11,494 nt of DNA from Bacteroidota bacterium (lineage in GTDB: Bacteria; Bacteroidota; Bacteroidia; JAADEI01): positions 1 through 11,494 of the forward strand of contig WFXT01000275.1 of assembly GCA_015490475.1 (NCBI GenBank), read 5' to 3'. Shown here in pieces: positions 1 to 6,926 of this stretch. A program made the translations under genes and the position numbers. Position 1 is the stretch's first letter. Each line of letters opens with the position of its first letter. Below the pieces are notes generated by a model. The model was given only the letters and a program-made list of their open reading frames with translations, did not search any database and was not told the origin of the DNA.

Positions 1-377
1 TGCTTTTAGGACTTACTGGTCTGGGCTGGTTGTTCAGATTTCTCAACCTGAATGCCGTCGTTGTTGCTTTCGCTGGAACTCTTTCCCTGTTTGAACATGT
101 AATCCTTGTTGCCCGACAAACTGTAATGTGGGTATTGTTGCTGGTTTCGCCGACACCTGGTGGTAGTGGAGCCGCTGAAGCCACCTTCGTAGAAATGTTG
201 TATGATATGGTCAGTAGAGGCGCTGCGAGCCTGCTTGCCTTCCTGTGGCGTTTGGTATCATTCTATCCCTATTTGGTAGCAGGAGTCATTGTTCTTCCTT
301 TGTGGATAAAAAGGGTTCAGCGACACCATCCTTCCGGTTTGAAAAGGTTACCTACTTTTAAGGACAAAAAAGATTAA
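1..377 (+). CDS. C-terminal part of an MprF-flippase-like (UPF0104 / LPG_synthase_TM) membrane protein, 5'-truncated
   Basis: The reading frame is open from base 3 to the TAA at 375-377, so the gene starts outside the window; the TTG at base 30 is merely an internal codon. The visible ~124 residues contain hydrophobic segments around bases 60-160 and 230-320 and end in a basic cytoplasmic tail (IKRVQRHH... KDKKD). The motif SPTPGGSGAAEATF, followed by a Trp-Arg within a hydrophobic stretch (FLWRLVSFYPYLVAG), is the C-terminal signature of the lysylphosphatidylglycerol-synthase transmembrane region family (PF03706). That family includes the flippase half of MprF and many stand-alone bacterial and archaeal proteins of unknown lipid substrate. 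No aminoacyl-transfer domain follows, so this is a stand-alone or N-terminally different member. The next gene begins at the base after this stop, suggesting translational coupling. The family call is good; the substrate is unknown. Confidence 0.8.
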   Translation, partial: LLGLTGLGWLFRFLNLNAVVVAFAGTLSLFEHVILVARQTVMWVLLLVSPTPGGSGAAEATFVEMLYDMVSRGAASLLAFLWRLVSFYPYLVAGVIVLPLWIKRVQRHHPSGLKRLPTFKDKKD

Positions 378-2810
378 ATGCGTTTAAGAGAACTTTGGCT
401 TCCTATCCTCGCCATTTTATCTATAATTGTTGTTCTTGCTTTGCCCGCTTTGATGGGAAAGGACCTATTCATGCCTGATATAATAAACTATTTAGCCCAA
501 ATAAGACAACCTCAAGAATGGCACAAAAAGACTGGGGAAGAAATTGTATGGGCATGGCATATGTTCTCTGGCATGCCCGCCTATTTCGCTGGTAGTACAA
601 TCTCTGACGTTGTAATGCTTCCAGTTAGGTTAATTGCTAAGATTTTCGTTTTCATGAGACCTATAGGACTTTTCACAATTGCCTTTATTCTCATGCTTCT
701 GTTTATCAGGGGTTTAAAGCTGGGGGATTGGTCCCTTGCAACAATGGCGTCCGTCGCCTTCGTTATTGCAACATTTAATATTGTATCCTTGGAGGCAGGG
801 CACATGACAAAGCTTAAATCTGCGTATGCTTTCCCTCTGCTATTCTTAAGTATAATCTTGCTTTTAAGGGGAAACTACTTGTGGGGAGGGGTAGCCTTTT
901 TGGTAGGGTTAACGGCTGAATTAGCGGGTAACCATCAGCAGGTATGGTATTATGCTTTTATCATGGGAGTAATATTGGGCATTACGTATCTGATAGAATT
1001 TGTCCGTAAAAAACAGTTCAACAACATAATAAAGGCGTCTCTGGTGGGAATAATTCTAGCTATAATAGCCATTCTGCCTTTTTCAATGAGAATATGGATG
1101 CTATATGAATACACGCCTCACAGCATACGAGGGATGGCTTCTGAACTCGTTGACCCACAGCACAAGAAAAACACTGGATTAGAAAAGGATTATGCATCCA
1201 ACTGGAGCTATGGACTATTTGAAACTTTCACTTTATTTGTTCCCAACTTAATGGGCGGAGGCTCAAATCAAGATGTAGGCAAGTCTGGACCTCTATACGA
1301 AGAATTAACAAAGATGGGAGTTCCACAAAATCAAATTGAGCAATTTGTTAGTCATGCACCAACCTACTGGGGCGATATGCCATTCACAGACGGACCAGTT
1401 TATATAGGCATACTTATCATCTTCGGTGCTATCCTCTCCCTATTTCTTGCAAAACGGGACGCCTTTTTCTGGTGGCTCGTAGTTTCCAGTATCGTTGGCT
1501 TAATGTTTGCATGGGGTAAAAACTTCTTCTTCTGGGAATTGGCATTTGATTACCTACCAGGTTTTAATAAATTCCGAACTCCCATGATGGCTTTTTTGAT
1601 ACTCCAGTTCACTTTGCCCGTTCTGGCTGTCCTCGGGTTCCATTCACTGACTAATGAACAGATAGATATTTCAAAAAGGATCAACGCATTACGCAAATCT
1701 ATGTATATATCAGCGGGTATTCTGGCATTCTTACTCGTTGCTTCTTTCTTCATGCTTGACTTCAAAGGACCCATGGATGGGCAATTCGCACCTGTTCTGC
1801 AAGACCTGCTGGTTGAACAACGCAAATACATGCTACGAATAGATGCCGTCAGAAACTTAGTAATTATTACTTTGGGTGCTGGAGCATTGTGGTTTGCATT
1901 AAGGGGAAAATGGAAATTTTCTACAGCATTTACTGTAATTGCAGTTTTAACCTTATTTGACTTGCTCGGAGTAGCATCCAGATATCTCAAGCATTCTGAT
2001 TATGTTGATAAATACACCTATGAGGACCTGCCAAGAATTGACCCAAGATTCAGGTTAACAGAAGCAGACAAAACTATAATGCAGGATACTGCTCAATATT
2101 TCAGAGTTGCAGACCTGACGACAAATCCATTCACCGATGCCAGAACACCTTATTACTACAATAGTGTGGGTGGATACTTAGCAGCAAGGCTCCGCATTTA
2201 TCAAGACCTTATTGATAACCATTTGGCAAAAAATAACATTAAAGCATATAGTATGCTTAACACCAGATGGTTTATAGTAAGAACCCAAGGTCAGGGACCA
2301 CCAAGGGCCATGTTCAATCCACTGGCTACCGGTCCTGCCTGGTTTGTTGATGAGATTTTGTGGCAGGATGACGCAAAGGCTGAAAACGAAGCATTATTGA
2401 CTTTTGAACCTTCTAAACAAGTATTAATACGGAAACAATATAAAGAGTTTGTCAAACCAATTCCTAAAGACAGAGACACAACTGCTACAATTCAGCTTGT
2501 TTCCTTTTCTCCAATGAAACTTGTTTATAAATATAAAAGCCGTACTGAGCAATTTGCAGTGTTCTCAGAAATATATTATGAACCAGGATGGAAAAGTTAC
2601 ATAGATGGTAAACCAGCTCCACATGTCAGAGTGAACTATGTGCTGAGGGGAATGAGTGTACCAGCTGGGGAACACACAATTGAATTTAGATTTGAACCTG
2701 ATAGCTACATAATTGGTAGAAAAATAAGTTTAGCAGGCTCTATCCTATGGTTTATTGTTCTCTTCGGATTAGCGGGATTTGCCTACTATAAGGGACGCAA
2801 AAAATCATAG
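378..2810 (+). CDS. YfhO-family polytopic membrane protein (probable GT-C-type glycosyltransferase)
   Basis: 810 residues, ATG directly abutting the previous TAA. The protein has about a dozen hydrophobic helices: residues 6-27, around 96-112, 120-138, 150-165, 168-182, 190-208, 220-237, 340-357, 362-378, 402-422, 443-460, 490-508, 515-532 and a last one at 784-804 before a basic tail. The first external loop carries MPDIINY (D34) and a W-x-W-x-MFSGMPAY segment typical of Bacteroidota YfhO proteins, and AGNHQQVWYY sits near residue 183. A soluble region at about 535-775 ends with the hallmark YEPGWKSYIDGK and VPAGEHTIEFRFEP (about 734-774), the conserved YfhO C-terminal domain. In Bacillus and Listeria, YfhO-type proteins are implicated in adding sugars to cell-wall polymers from undecaprenyl-phosphate carriers. 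By analogy, D34 or D29 could act in catalysis, but that is inference. Adjacency to an MprF-flippase-like gene fits envelope lipid or glycan work. Confidence 0.85.
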   Translation: MRLRELWLPILAILSIIVVLALPALMGKDLFMPDIINYLAQIRQPQEWHKKTGEEIVWAWHMFSGMPAYFAGSTISDVVMLPVRLIAKIFVFMRPIGLFTIAFILMLLFIRGLKLGDWSLATMASVAFVIATFNIVSLEAGHMTKLKSAYAFPLLFLSIILLLRGNYLWGGVAFLVGLTAELAGNHQQVWYYAFIMGVILGITYLIEFVRKKQFNNIIKASLVGIILAIIAILPFSMRIWMLYEYTPHSIRGMASELVDPQHKKNTGLEKDYASNWSYGLFETFTLFVPNLMGGGSNQDVGKSGPLYEELTKMGVPQNQIEQFVSHAPTYWGDMPFTDGPVYIGILIIFGAILSLFLAKRDAFFWWLVVSSIVGLMFAWGKNFFFWELAFDYLPGFNKFRTPMMAFLILQFTLPVLAVLGFHSLTNEQIDISKRINALRKSMYISAGILAFLLVASFFMLDFKGPMDGQFAPVLQDLLVEQRKYMLRIDAVRNLVIITLGAGALWFALRGKWKFSTAFTVIAVLTLFDLLGVASRYLKHSDYVDKYTYEDLPRIDPRFRLTEADKTIMQDTAQYFRVADLTTNPFTDARTPYYYNSVGGYLAARLRIYQDLIDNHLAKNNIKAYSMLNTRWFIVRTQGQGPPRAMFNPLATGPAWFVDEILWQDDAKAENEALLTFEPSKQVLIRKQYKEFVKPIPKDRDTTATIQLVSFSPMKLVYKYKSRTEQFAVFSEIYYEPGWKSYIDGKPAPHVRVNYVLRGMSVPAGEHTIEFRFEPDSYIIGRKISLAGSILWFIVLFGLAGFAYYKGRKKS

Positions 2811-2816
2811 AGAGCT

Positions 2817-4085
2817 ATGACTGGGGAACCAACAGCCTCCATACTAACCATTGGTGACGAAGTCCTCATTGGCAGAACTCTTGATAGTAATTCAGCATGG
2901 TTGGGCAGCCAACTATCTTCCATTGGTTTTAAAATCAAGCGACACATTACCGTTTCGGATGACGACAGCGAAATACAATATGCCCTGAAGGAATTGTTGC
3001 TTATCTCAGACGTAGTGATTACAACAGGGGGGCTGGGACCAACAGAGGACGATAGAACAAAGCCTGCAATAGCACAGTTCTTAAACAAGCCTCTTGTTTT
3101 CAGTGAAAAAGCATGGCAATGGGTATTGGAATATGCTAACAAAAAACACATCAAGAATCCTGAAATTTTGAAAAGTCAAGCAGAAATAATAGAAGGGAGC
3201 AAACCCTTATATAATCCTGAGGGTTCTGCACCAGGACTATGGATTGAAACAAACGGAAAAGTTATAATAGCGTTACCCGGAGTGCCATGGGAAATGAAAG
3301 CAATCTTCAATCAAAGTGTAGTTCCTCTTTTAAAAGAAAAATTCAATTTGCCAGAATTTACTATCAAAGTTATTCGTACTATTGGGCTACCTGAAGCTGC
3401 AGTCCGTAATTTATTAGGTGAATTACCCGCCCTATTGCCTCAAAATATTCAAGTGGGCTATTATCCATCCCTTATTGAAGTTAAAATAGTTTTACGAGGC
3501 TACAATATTGCAGAAGAGGAAATTTCCAAATGGCATTCAGAATTTGCCCAAGCACTTGGAGATATAGTATACTCGCTTGAAGACAAGCCTCTGTCTCAGG
3601 TAGTGGGCGAATTGCTTCGTAACAGGAACGAAACGGTTGCCACCGCAGAAAGTTGCACCGGTGGTTATCTAGCCCATCAAATTACTTCAATTCCGGGTAG
3701 TAGTGACTATTTCCTGGGCACTGTAGTATCCTATCACAACGATGTCAAGAAAAGGGTTCTGGGTGTTCCAGAAGAAGTCCTCAAAACGGTTGGTGCAGTG
3801 AGCAAGGAAACCGTTGAACATATGGTGTCAGGCGTGAGACGTGTCATCGGTTCCCACTGGGCTATCGCCACTTCTGGAATAGCAGGACCAACGGGCGGAA
3901 CCCCACAAAAGCCAGTAGGAACAGTATGGATAGCCGTAGGTAACGACACCAGAACGGATGCACTGAAATTTCTCTTTTCTGGCTCACGATTAGATGTAAT
4001 AACCAAGTCTGCCCTAATGGGACTTGATATGCTCAGGAGAAAGCTGGAAGGCAAGGGAATGATTGATGTGGAATATGTATCATAA
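2817..4085 (+). CDS. cinA: CinA-family protein: MoCF-biosynthesis domain plus NMN amidohydrolase (PncC-like) domain
   Basis: 422 residues, a normal full length for two-domain CinA. The N-terminal MoCF_biosynth-like domain (about 7-175) begins ILTIGDEVLIGRTLDSNSAWL and carries the loop GGLGPTEDD at 71-79; in the family this domain hydrolyses ADP-ribose. The C-terminal CinA domain (about 258-415) has ATAESCTGG at 275-283 with the likely nucleophile S279, SYHNDVKK from residue 305, and GIAGPTGG at 354-361; this domain deamidates nicotinamide mononucleotide in pyridine-nucleotide salvage. Both active-site regions look intact. The ATG lies 6 bases after the yfhO stop without a clear Shine-Dalgarno site, so it is probably cotranscribed. 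The older label 'competence/damage-inducible' comes from Gram-positive species and should not be read as a function here. The stop codon is 15 bases from the 3' end of an opposing tRNA gene. Confidence 0.95.
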   Translation: MTGEPTASILTIGDEVLIGRTLDSNSAWLGSQLSSIGFKIKRHITVSDDDSEIQYALKELLLISDVVITTGGLGPTEDDRTKPAIAQFLNKPLVFSEKAWQWVLEYANKKHIKNPEILKSQAEIIEGSKPLYNPEGSAPGLWIETNGKVIIALPGVPWEMKAIFNQSVVPLLKEKFNLPEFTIKVIRTIGLPEAAVRNLLGELPALLPQNIQVGYYPSLIEVKIVLRGYNIAEEEISKWHSEFAQALGDIVYSLEDKPLSQVVGELLRNRNETVATAESCTGGYLAHQITSIPGSSDYFLGTVVSYHNDVKKRVLGVPEEVLKTVGAVSKETVEHMVSGVRRVIGSHWAIATSGIAGPTGGTPQKPVGTVWIAVGNDTRTDALKFLFSGSRLDVITKSALMGLDMLRRKLEGKGMIDVEYVS

Positions 4086-4100
4086 GTAGCATAGACATTG

Positions 4101-4174
4101 CGGGCTCGGTGGGATTCGAACCCACAACCCCGGGATCCGAAGTCCCGTGCTCTATCCAGTTGAGCTACGAGCCC
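4101..4174 (-). tRNA. tRNA-Arg, anticodon UCG
   Basis: Read on the minus strand it folds as a complete cloverleaf: acceptor GGGCTCG/CGAGCCC, D stem GCTC/GAGC, anticodon stem CGGGA/TCCCG with loop CTTCGGA, a five-base variable loop, and T arm GTGGG-TTCGAAT-CCCAC. Anticodon TCG (34-36) reads CGA and, by wobble, CGG. The discriminator is G (base 4101); CCA is not encoded, since the next bases read CAA. It carries A26 and G44. It is downstream of, and probably cotranscribed with, the ACG isoacceptor, from which it differs at only three positions. Its 3' end lies 15 bases from the cinA stop on the opposite strand, with no hairpin plus T-run terminator between them. Confidence 0.96.
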
Positions 4175-4206
4175 GTTGAAACAAATTGATTCTATTGACT
4201 TAAATG

Positions 4207-4280
4207 CGGGCTCGGTGGGATTCGAACCCACAACCTCGGGATCCGTAGTCCCGCGCTCTATCCAGTTGAGCTACGAGCCC
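4207..4280 (-). tRNA. tRNA-Arg, anticodon ACG
   Basis: Complete cloverleaf on the minus strand with the same acceptor, D and T arms as its neighbour. The anticodon loop is CTACGGA, giving ACG; in bacteria A34 of this tRNA is normally converted to inosine by TadA, so it reads CGU, CGC and CGA. The discriminator is G (base 4207); CCA is not encoded, since the next bases read CAT. It carries G26 and A44. It is the promoter-proximal member of the pair, with a 32-base spacer (4175-4206) to the second tRNA. I could not identify a clear promoter for the pair: upstream on the minus strand there is only an imperfect TAnnTTTG-like match, TATTATTTG, with one base too many in the spacer. Confidence 0.96.
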
Positions 4281-4380
4281 TCACTTCCGCTGTATTGGTT
4301 AACAATATGCTCAAATAATAGAGTTCCTTACTATACCCCTATTAATCATTGTGCCATAAATTTGCTAAAACAAAGGTGTT
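4281..4380. other. Divergent intergenic region between the tRNA pair and the cyclophilin gene
   Basis: A 100-base, AT-rich region from which the tRNAs (minus) and the cyclophilin/M16 operon (plus) are transcribed outward, so it should hold two promoters. On the plus strand TAAATTTG is a full match to the Bacteroidota -7 element. I see no small coding region, riboswitch-like structure or strong inverted repeat. Just before the cyclophilin ATG the sequence reads AAAGGTGTT, a weak Shine-Dalgarno resemblance. Confidence 0.6.
4357..4364 (+). promoter_or_regulatory. Candidate Bacteroidota -7 promoter element (TAAATTTG) for the cyclophilin/M16 operon
   Basis: TAAATTTG matches TAnnTTTG at all fixed positions and sits 16 bases before the cyclophilin ATG, which would give a leader of only about ten bases. 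A TTG for the -33 box is not found at the expected distance, about 19 bases upstream; the only nearby TTG (4349-4351) is too close. Such short motifs occur by chance in AT-rich DNA, so location is the main support. Confidence 0.4.
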
Positions 4381-5154
4381 ATGAAACGTATATTCTTTTT
4401 GGTTACGTGCTTCCTTGGAATGGTTAGTGCAGCACAGGACACCACTTGCTATCCCCCTATCTTGATTCACACGCAATATGGCACAATGCGTATGAGACTT
4501 TATTGTGAAACTCCTATTCATTCAGAAAACTTCCTGAAACTTGCCAGAGAAGGATTTTATGACAGTTTGCTGTTTCATAGAGTTATACCTGGGTTTGTCA
4601 TTCAAGGTGGTGACCCTAATTCCAAACACGCTAAAAAAGGGGAAATCCTCGGGCAGGGGGGTCCAGGCTACACCTTGCCTGCCGAGATTAAACCTAATCT
4701 CTATCACAAGAAAGGTGCTGTTGCTGCTGCCAGATTGCCAGACCAGGTCAATCCTGAACGTCGCTCTTCAGGAAGCCAATTCTATATAGTAATAGGCAGA
4801 AAATGGACAGAAAAAGAACTGGAAAAAATAGAACGAGCTAACGGGATCAAATTCACCGATGAGCAGAAACGGACTTATATGAATCAAGGAGGAACCCCAT
4901 TTTTAGATGGACAATATACAGTTTTCGGAGAAATAACCAAAGGTATTGAAGTGGCAGAAAAAATCGCCAATTTGCCAAGAGACAGATATGATAGACCACT
5001 GGAAGATGTCAGATTTACTGTAGAAATAGTTGGTGAGAAACAGAAGCAGAAGCCTAAGCAGAACACAAACAAAAAGCCTCAAAATACAGGAAACAATCCC
5101 CAACAACACAACAAGAAAAAGTCTAAGCAATCAAATTCACAAACCGAAAATTAA
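4381..5154 (+). CDS. Exported cyclophilin-type peptidyl-prolyl cis-trans isomerase with a Lys/Gln/Asn-rich tail
   Basis: 257 residues. An N-terminal signal peptide (KR, then a hydrophobic stretch to about residue 17) ends in VSAAQ, predicting signal-peptidase-I cleavage near residue 18-19 and a periplasmic location. The cyclophilin domain spans about 26-218: FHRVIPGFVIQGGDP at 65-79 (catalytic Arg67), SGSQFYI at 130-136 and LDGQYTVFGE at 175-184. The active-site tryptophan of human cyclophilin A is replaced by Phe174, common in bacterial forms. A charged insert of about 25 residues (about 140-168) between the last two motifs is typical of Bacteroidota versions. After the domain comes a 40-residue tail (218-257) made almost entirely of K, Q, N, P, S and T, probably disordered and strongly basic. 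It leads a probable three-gene operon, the M16 protease gene following after 8 bases, which suggests folding or quality control of envelope proteins. Confidence 0.92.
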   Translation: MKRIFFLVTCFLGMVSAAQDTTCYPPILIHTQYGTMRMRLYCETPIHSENFLKLAREGFYDSLLFHRVIPGFVIQGGDPNSKHAKKGEILGQGGPGYTLPAEIKPNLYHKKGAVAAARLPDQVNPERRSSGSQFYIVIGRKWTEKELEKIERANGIKFTDEQKRTYMNQGGTPFLDGQYTVFGEITKGIEVAEKIANLPRDRYDRPLEDVRFTVEIVGEKQKQKPKQNTNKKPQNTGNNPQQHNKKKSKQSNSQTEN

Positions 5155-5162
5155 ATACAGCA

Positions 5163-6926
5163 ATGACATACAAAAGTTTATTGCGGAGTCTAACGATAAG
5201 CAGCATCATTGTAAGTGTGTTCTCTTGTGGCATATTCAAAAAAAGCCAGAAGGAAGTTGAGCCCACTAAAATGCCAGACACATTATGGAACAACTTATAC
5301 TATGAAATGTTTCCTGCCCATTTGACGTATGATGTTCCAAAACTGCCAGAAAATTTTCACTACAAAAAACTGCCTAACGGTCTGGAAGTGGTTGTCATTG
5401 AAGACCATTCTGTGCCCCTTGTAACAGTTGAGATAGCAGTACATAATGGTGCGTTTACAGAAGATTCAAGTCTTGATGGGCTCTCTCACTTATACGAACA
5501 CATGTTTTTCAAGGCAAACAAAAAGTATCAGTCACAGGAAGAATTTATGGACAGAGTAAAAGAACTTGGCATAGTATTTAACGGCACCACCAGTGATGAG
5601 AGAGTAAATTATTTTTTTACCATGCCTTCTGATAACTGGCGAGAAGGAATAGAATTTATGTCCTATGCTATTCAATTCCCTTTATTTGATTCAGTGGAAA
5701 TGAAGAAAGAAAATGTTGTTGTAGCAGGCGAATTTCAGAGACTTGAATCAAATCCCTTCTGGCATCTTTACTTCAGGAGGAATAAGTATTTATGGCAGAA
5801 CCTCATCACTCGCAAGAATGCTATTGGCAACTATGATGTTATCCTGAATGCAACATCTGAGATAATGCGTAAAATCAAGAACAGATATTATTATCCTAAC
5901 AACTCTATTCTGGTTGTAGCAGGAGATGTTAATCCCGACTCTGTGTTTCGTGCCGCAGAAAAGTATCTTGGCTCTTGGCAACCAAGCAATTTTGACATTT
6001 TCAAAAAATATCCCATACCTCGGTTCAAGCCCGTGCCACATAATGTTACCTTCATTGAACAACGTGAGATAGCGAGAATGCCCATGTTTATGAAAGCATG
6101 GCAAGGACCTGGCACTATAGAAGATATTGAAGCCACCTATGCCGCAGATGTATTCTTTTCAATATTGGAGCAAAAAACAAGCAGGTTCCAGAAGAGCCTC
6201 GTAGATAGTGGATACTTTCTGCAAATATCAGCCAGCTATCAAACCAGTAGGTTTACAGGGCCTATTAGCATTTACGCAGTACCAAATCCTTCCAAGTTGA
6301 ATGAAGCAATTGTCAAGTTGCGACTAGAAGTGAAAAAATGGGCAGATCCCGACTATTTCACAGATGAACAACTTGAAAGGGCAAAGAAAATCTTGATTAA
6401 CGATTGGAAATACAGTTTTGAAAGGGCATCCCAGCTAATTCATACATTTACCTTCTGGTGGGCAGTAGCAAATCCAGATTACTTCACAACATATCCAGAA
6501 AAAATAAAACAAGTCACTCGTGAAGACATAAAGCGATTCATTGATAAATATATCTATGGAACTAATTGGGTGGAAGGGATCCTGGTTCCCCCTCAGATGG
6601 TGCAAATGATAGACAAAATTCATGTAATCAGAGATACTTATTACGATTATCAATATAAGTGGATTCCTGAAGGAGCTGACGACACCATAAAATATGCAAA
6701 CGCAATGCGAGACTGGTTATTCTTGCTACGCATTAATCCCGACAGAAGGTTAGTTGTTACTATCCATTCAGACAAGGACAACCTCAATGAAATTGCTAAT
6801 GCCTATCAGCAATTCCTAACTAACAATGCAGGATTGTTCGGAGTTGAAAAAAACAGGTTCAAAGTTAAGGCTGTGGCATCTGACCAAAAGGGAATATCAG
6901 TAAAACTTCAAAAAATAGAATCATGA
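5163..6926 (+). CDS. M16 zinc metallopeptidase, catalytic subunit, lipoprotein-like, with C-terminal extension
   Basis: 587 residues. The N-terminus is a hydrophobic signal with VFSC at 19-22, so Cys22 is a plausible lipidation site; Phe at -2 is not ideal. The first M16 domain (about 62-260) holds the inverted zinc motif HLYEH at 109-113, and Glu190 lies exactly 77 residues after His113, the spacing of the third zinc ligand in pitrilysin-type enzymes. The second M16 domain (about 290-470) lacks the Arg...Tyr pair that the non-catalytic half supplies. That pair is present in the next gene, so the two products probably dimerise. A usual single-repeat M16B subunit is about 420-460 residues; here about 110 more follow. 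Residues 522-571 have the layout of a degenerate OmpA-like domain (INPDRRLVVTIHSD near 524-537). The gene overlaps the next by four bases (ATGA). The likely site is the periplasmic face of a membrane; the substrate is unknown. Confidence 0.92.
   Translation: MTYKSLLRSLTISSIIVSVFSCGIFKKSQKEVEPTKMPDTLWNNLYYEMFPAHLTYDVPKLPENFHYKKLPNGLEVVVIEDHSVPLVTVEIAVHNGAFTEDSSLDGLSHLYEHMFFKANKKYQSQEEFMDRVKELGIVFNGTTSDERVNYFFTMPSDNWREGIEFMSYAIQFPLFDSVEMKKENVVVAGEFQRLESNPFWHLYFRRNKYLWQNLITRKNAIGNYDVILNATSEIMRKIKNRYYYPNNSILVVAGDVNPDSVFRAAEKYLGSWQPSNFDIFKKYPIPRFKPVPHNVTFIEQREIARMPMFMKAWQGPGTIEDIEATYAADVFFSILEQKTSRFQKSLVDSGYFLQISASYQTSRFTGPISIYAVPNPSKLNEAIVKLRLEVKKWADPDYFTDEQLERAKKILINDWKYSFERASQLIHTFTFWWAVANPDYFTTYPEKIKQVTREDIKRFIDKYIYGTNWVEGILVPPQMVQMIDKIHVIRDTYYDYQYKWIPEGADDTIKYANAMRDWLFLLRINPDRRLVVTIHSDKDNLNEIANAYQQFLTNNAGLFGVEKNRFKVKAVASDQKGISVKLQKIES

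Larger units (their letters stand above)
4099..4280 (-). repeat. Tandem duplication of a tRNA-Arg unit (two 76-base copies)
   Basis: Bases 4099-4174 and 4205-4280 match at 73 of 76 positions at an offset of 106 bases. Mismatches are 4130 C/T, 4140 A/T and 4148 T/C. The identity stops abruptly at both edges of the tRNA, apart from three bases (TGC) including the discriminator, so only the tRNA body is conserved and the spacer is not. This indicates duplication followed by spacer divergence, or gene conversion between the copies. Confidence 0.9.

Noticed and set aside
1550..1990. Minus-strand open frame of 146 codons inside the YfhO gene.
   Set aside because: Opposite a strongly supported coding frame; its composition shows no domain or signal and it lacks a plausible promoter.
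2786..3154. Minus-strand open frame of 122 codons inside cinA.
   Set aside because: Fully overlaps the conserved MoCF-biosynthesis domain of CinA and has no recognisable protein features.
3734..4231. Minus-strand open frame of 165 codons through both the cinA 3' end and the UCG tRNA.
   Set aside because: It contains VAQLDRARDFGSRGCGFES, the familiar false translation of a tRNA gene, and the rest mirrors cinA coding sequence.
4101..4280. tRNA genes as an integration site of a mobile element.
   Set aside because: No integrase, no direct repeat of a tRNA 3' end outside the two full genes, and the flanking genes are ordinary chromosomal ones.
4176..4427. Plus-strand open frame of 83 codons running antisense across the ACG tRNA.
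   Set aside because: Its central part (GSVGFEPTTSGSVV) is the well-known false translation of antisense tRNA, and the frame overlaps the cyclophilin start.
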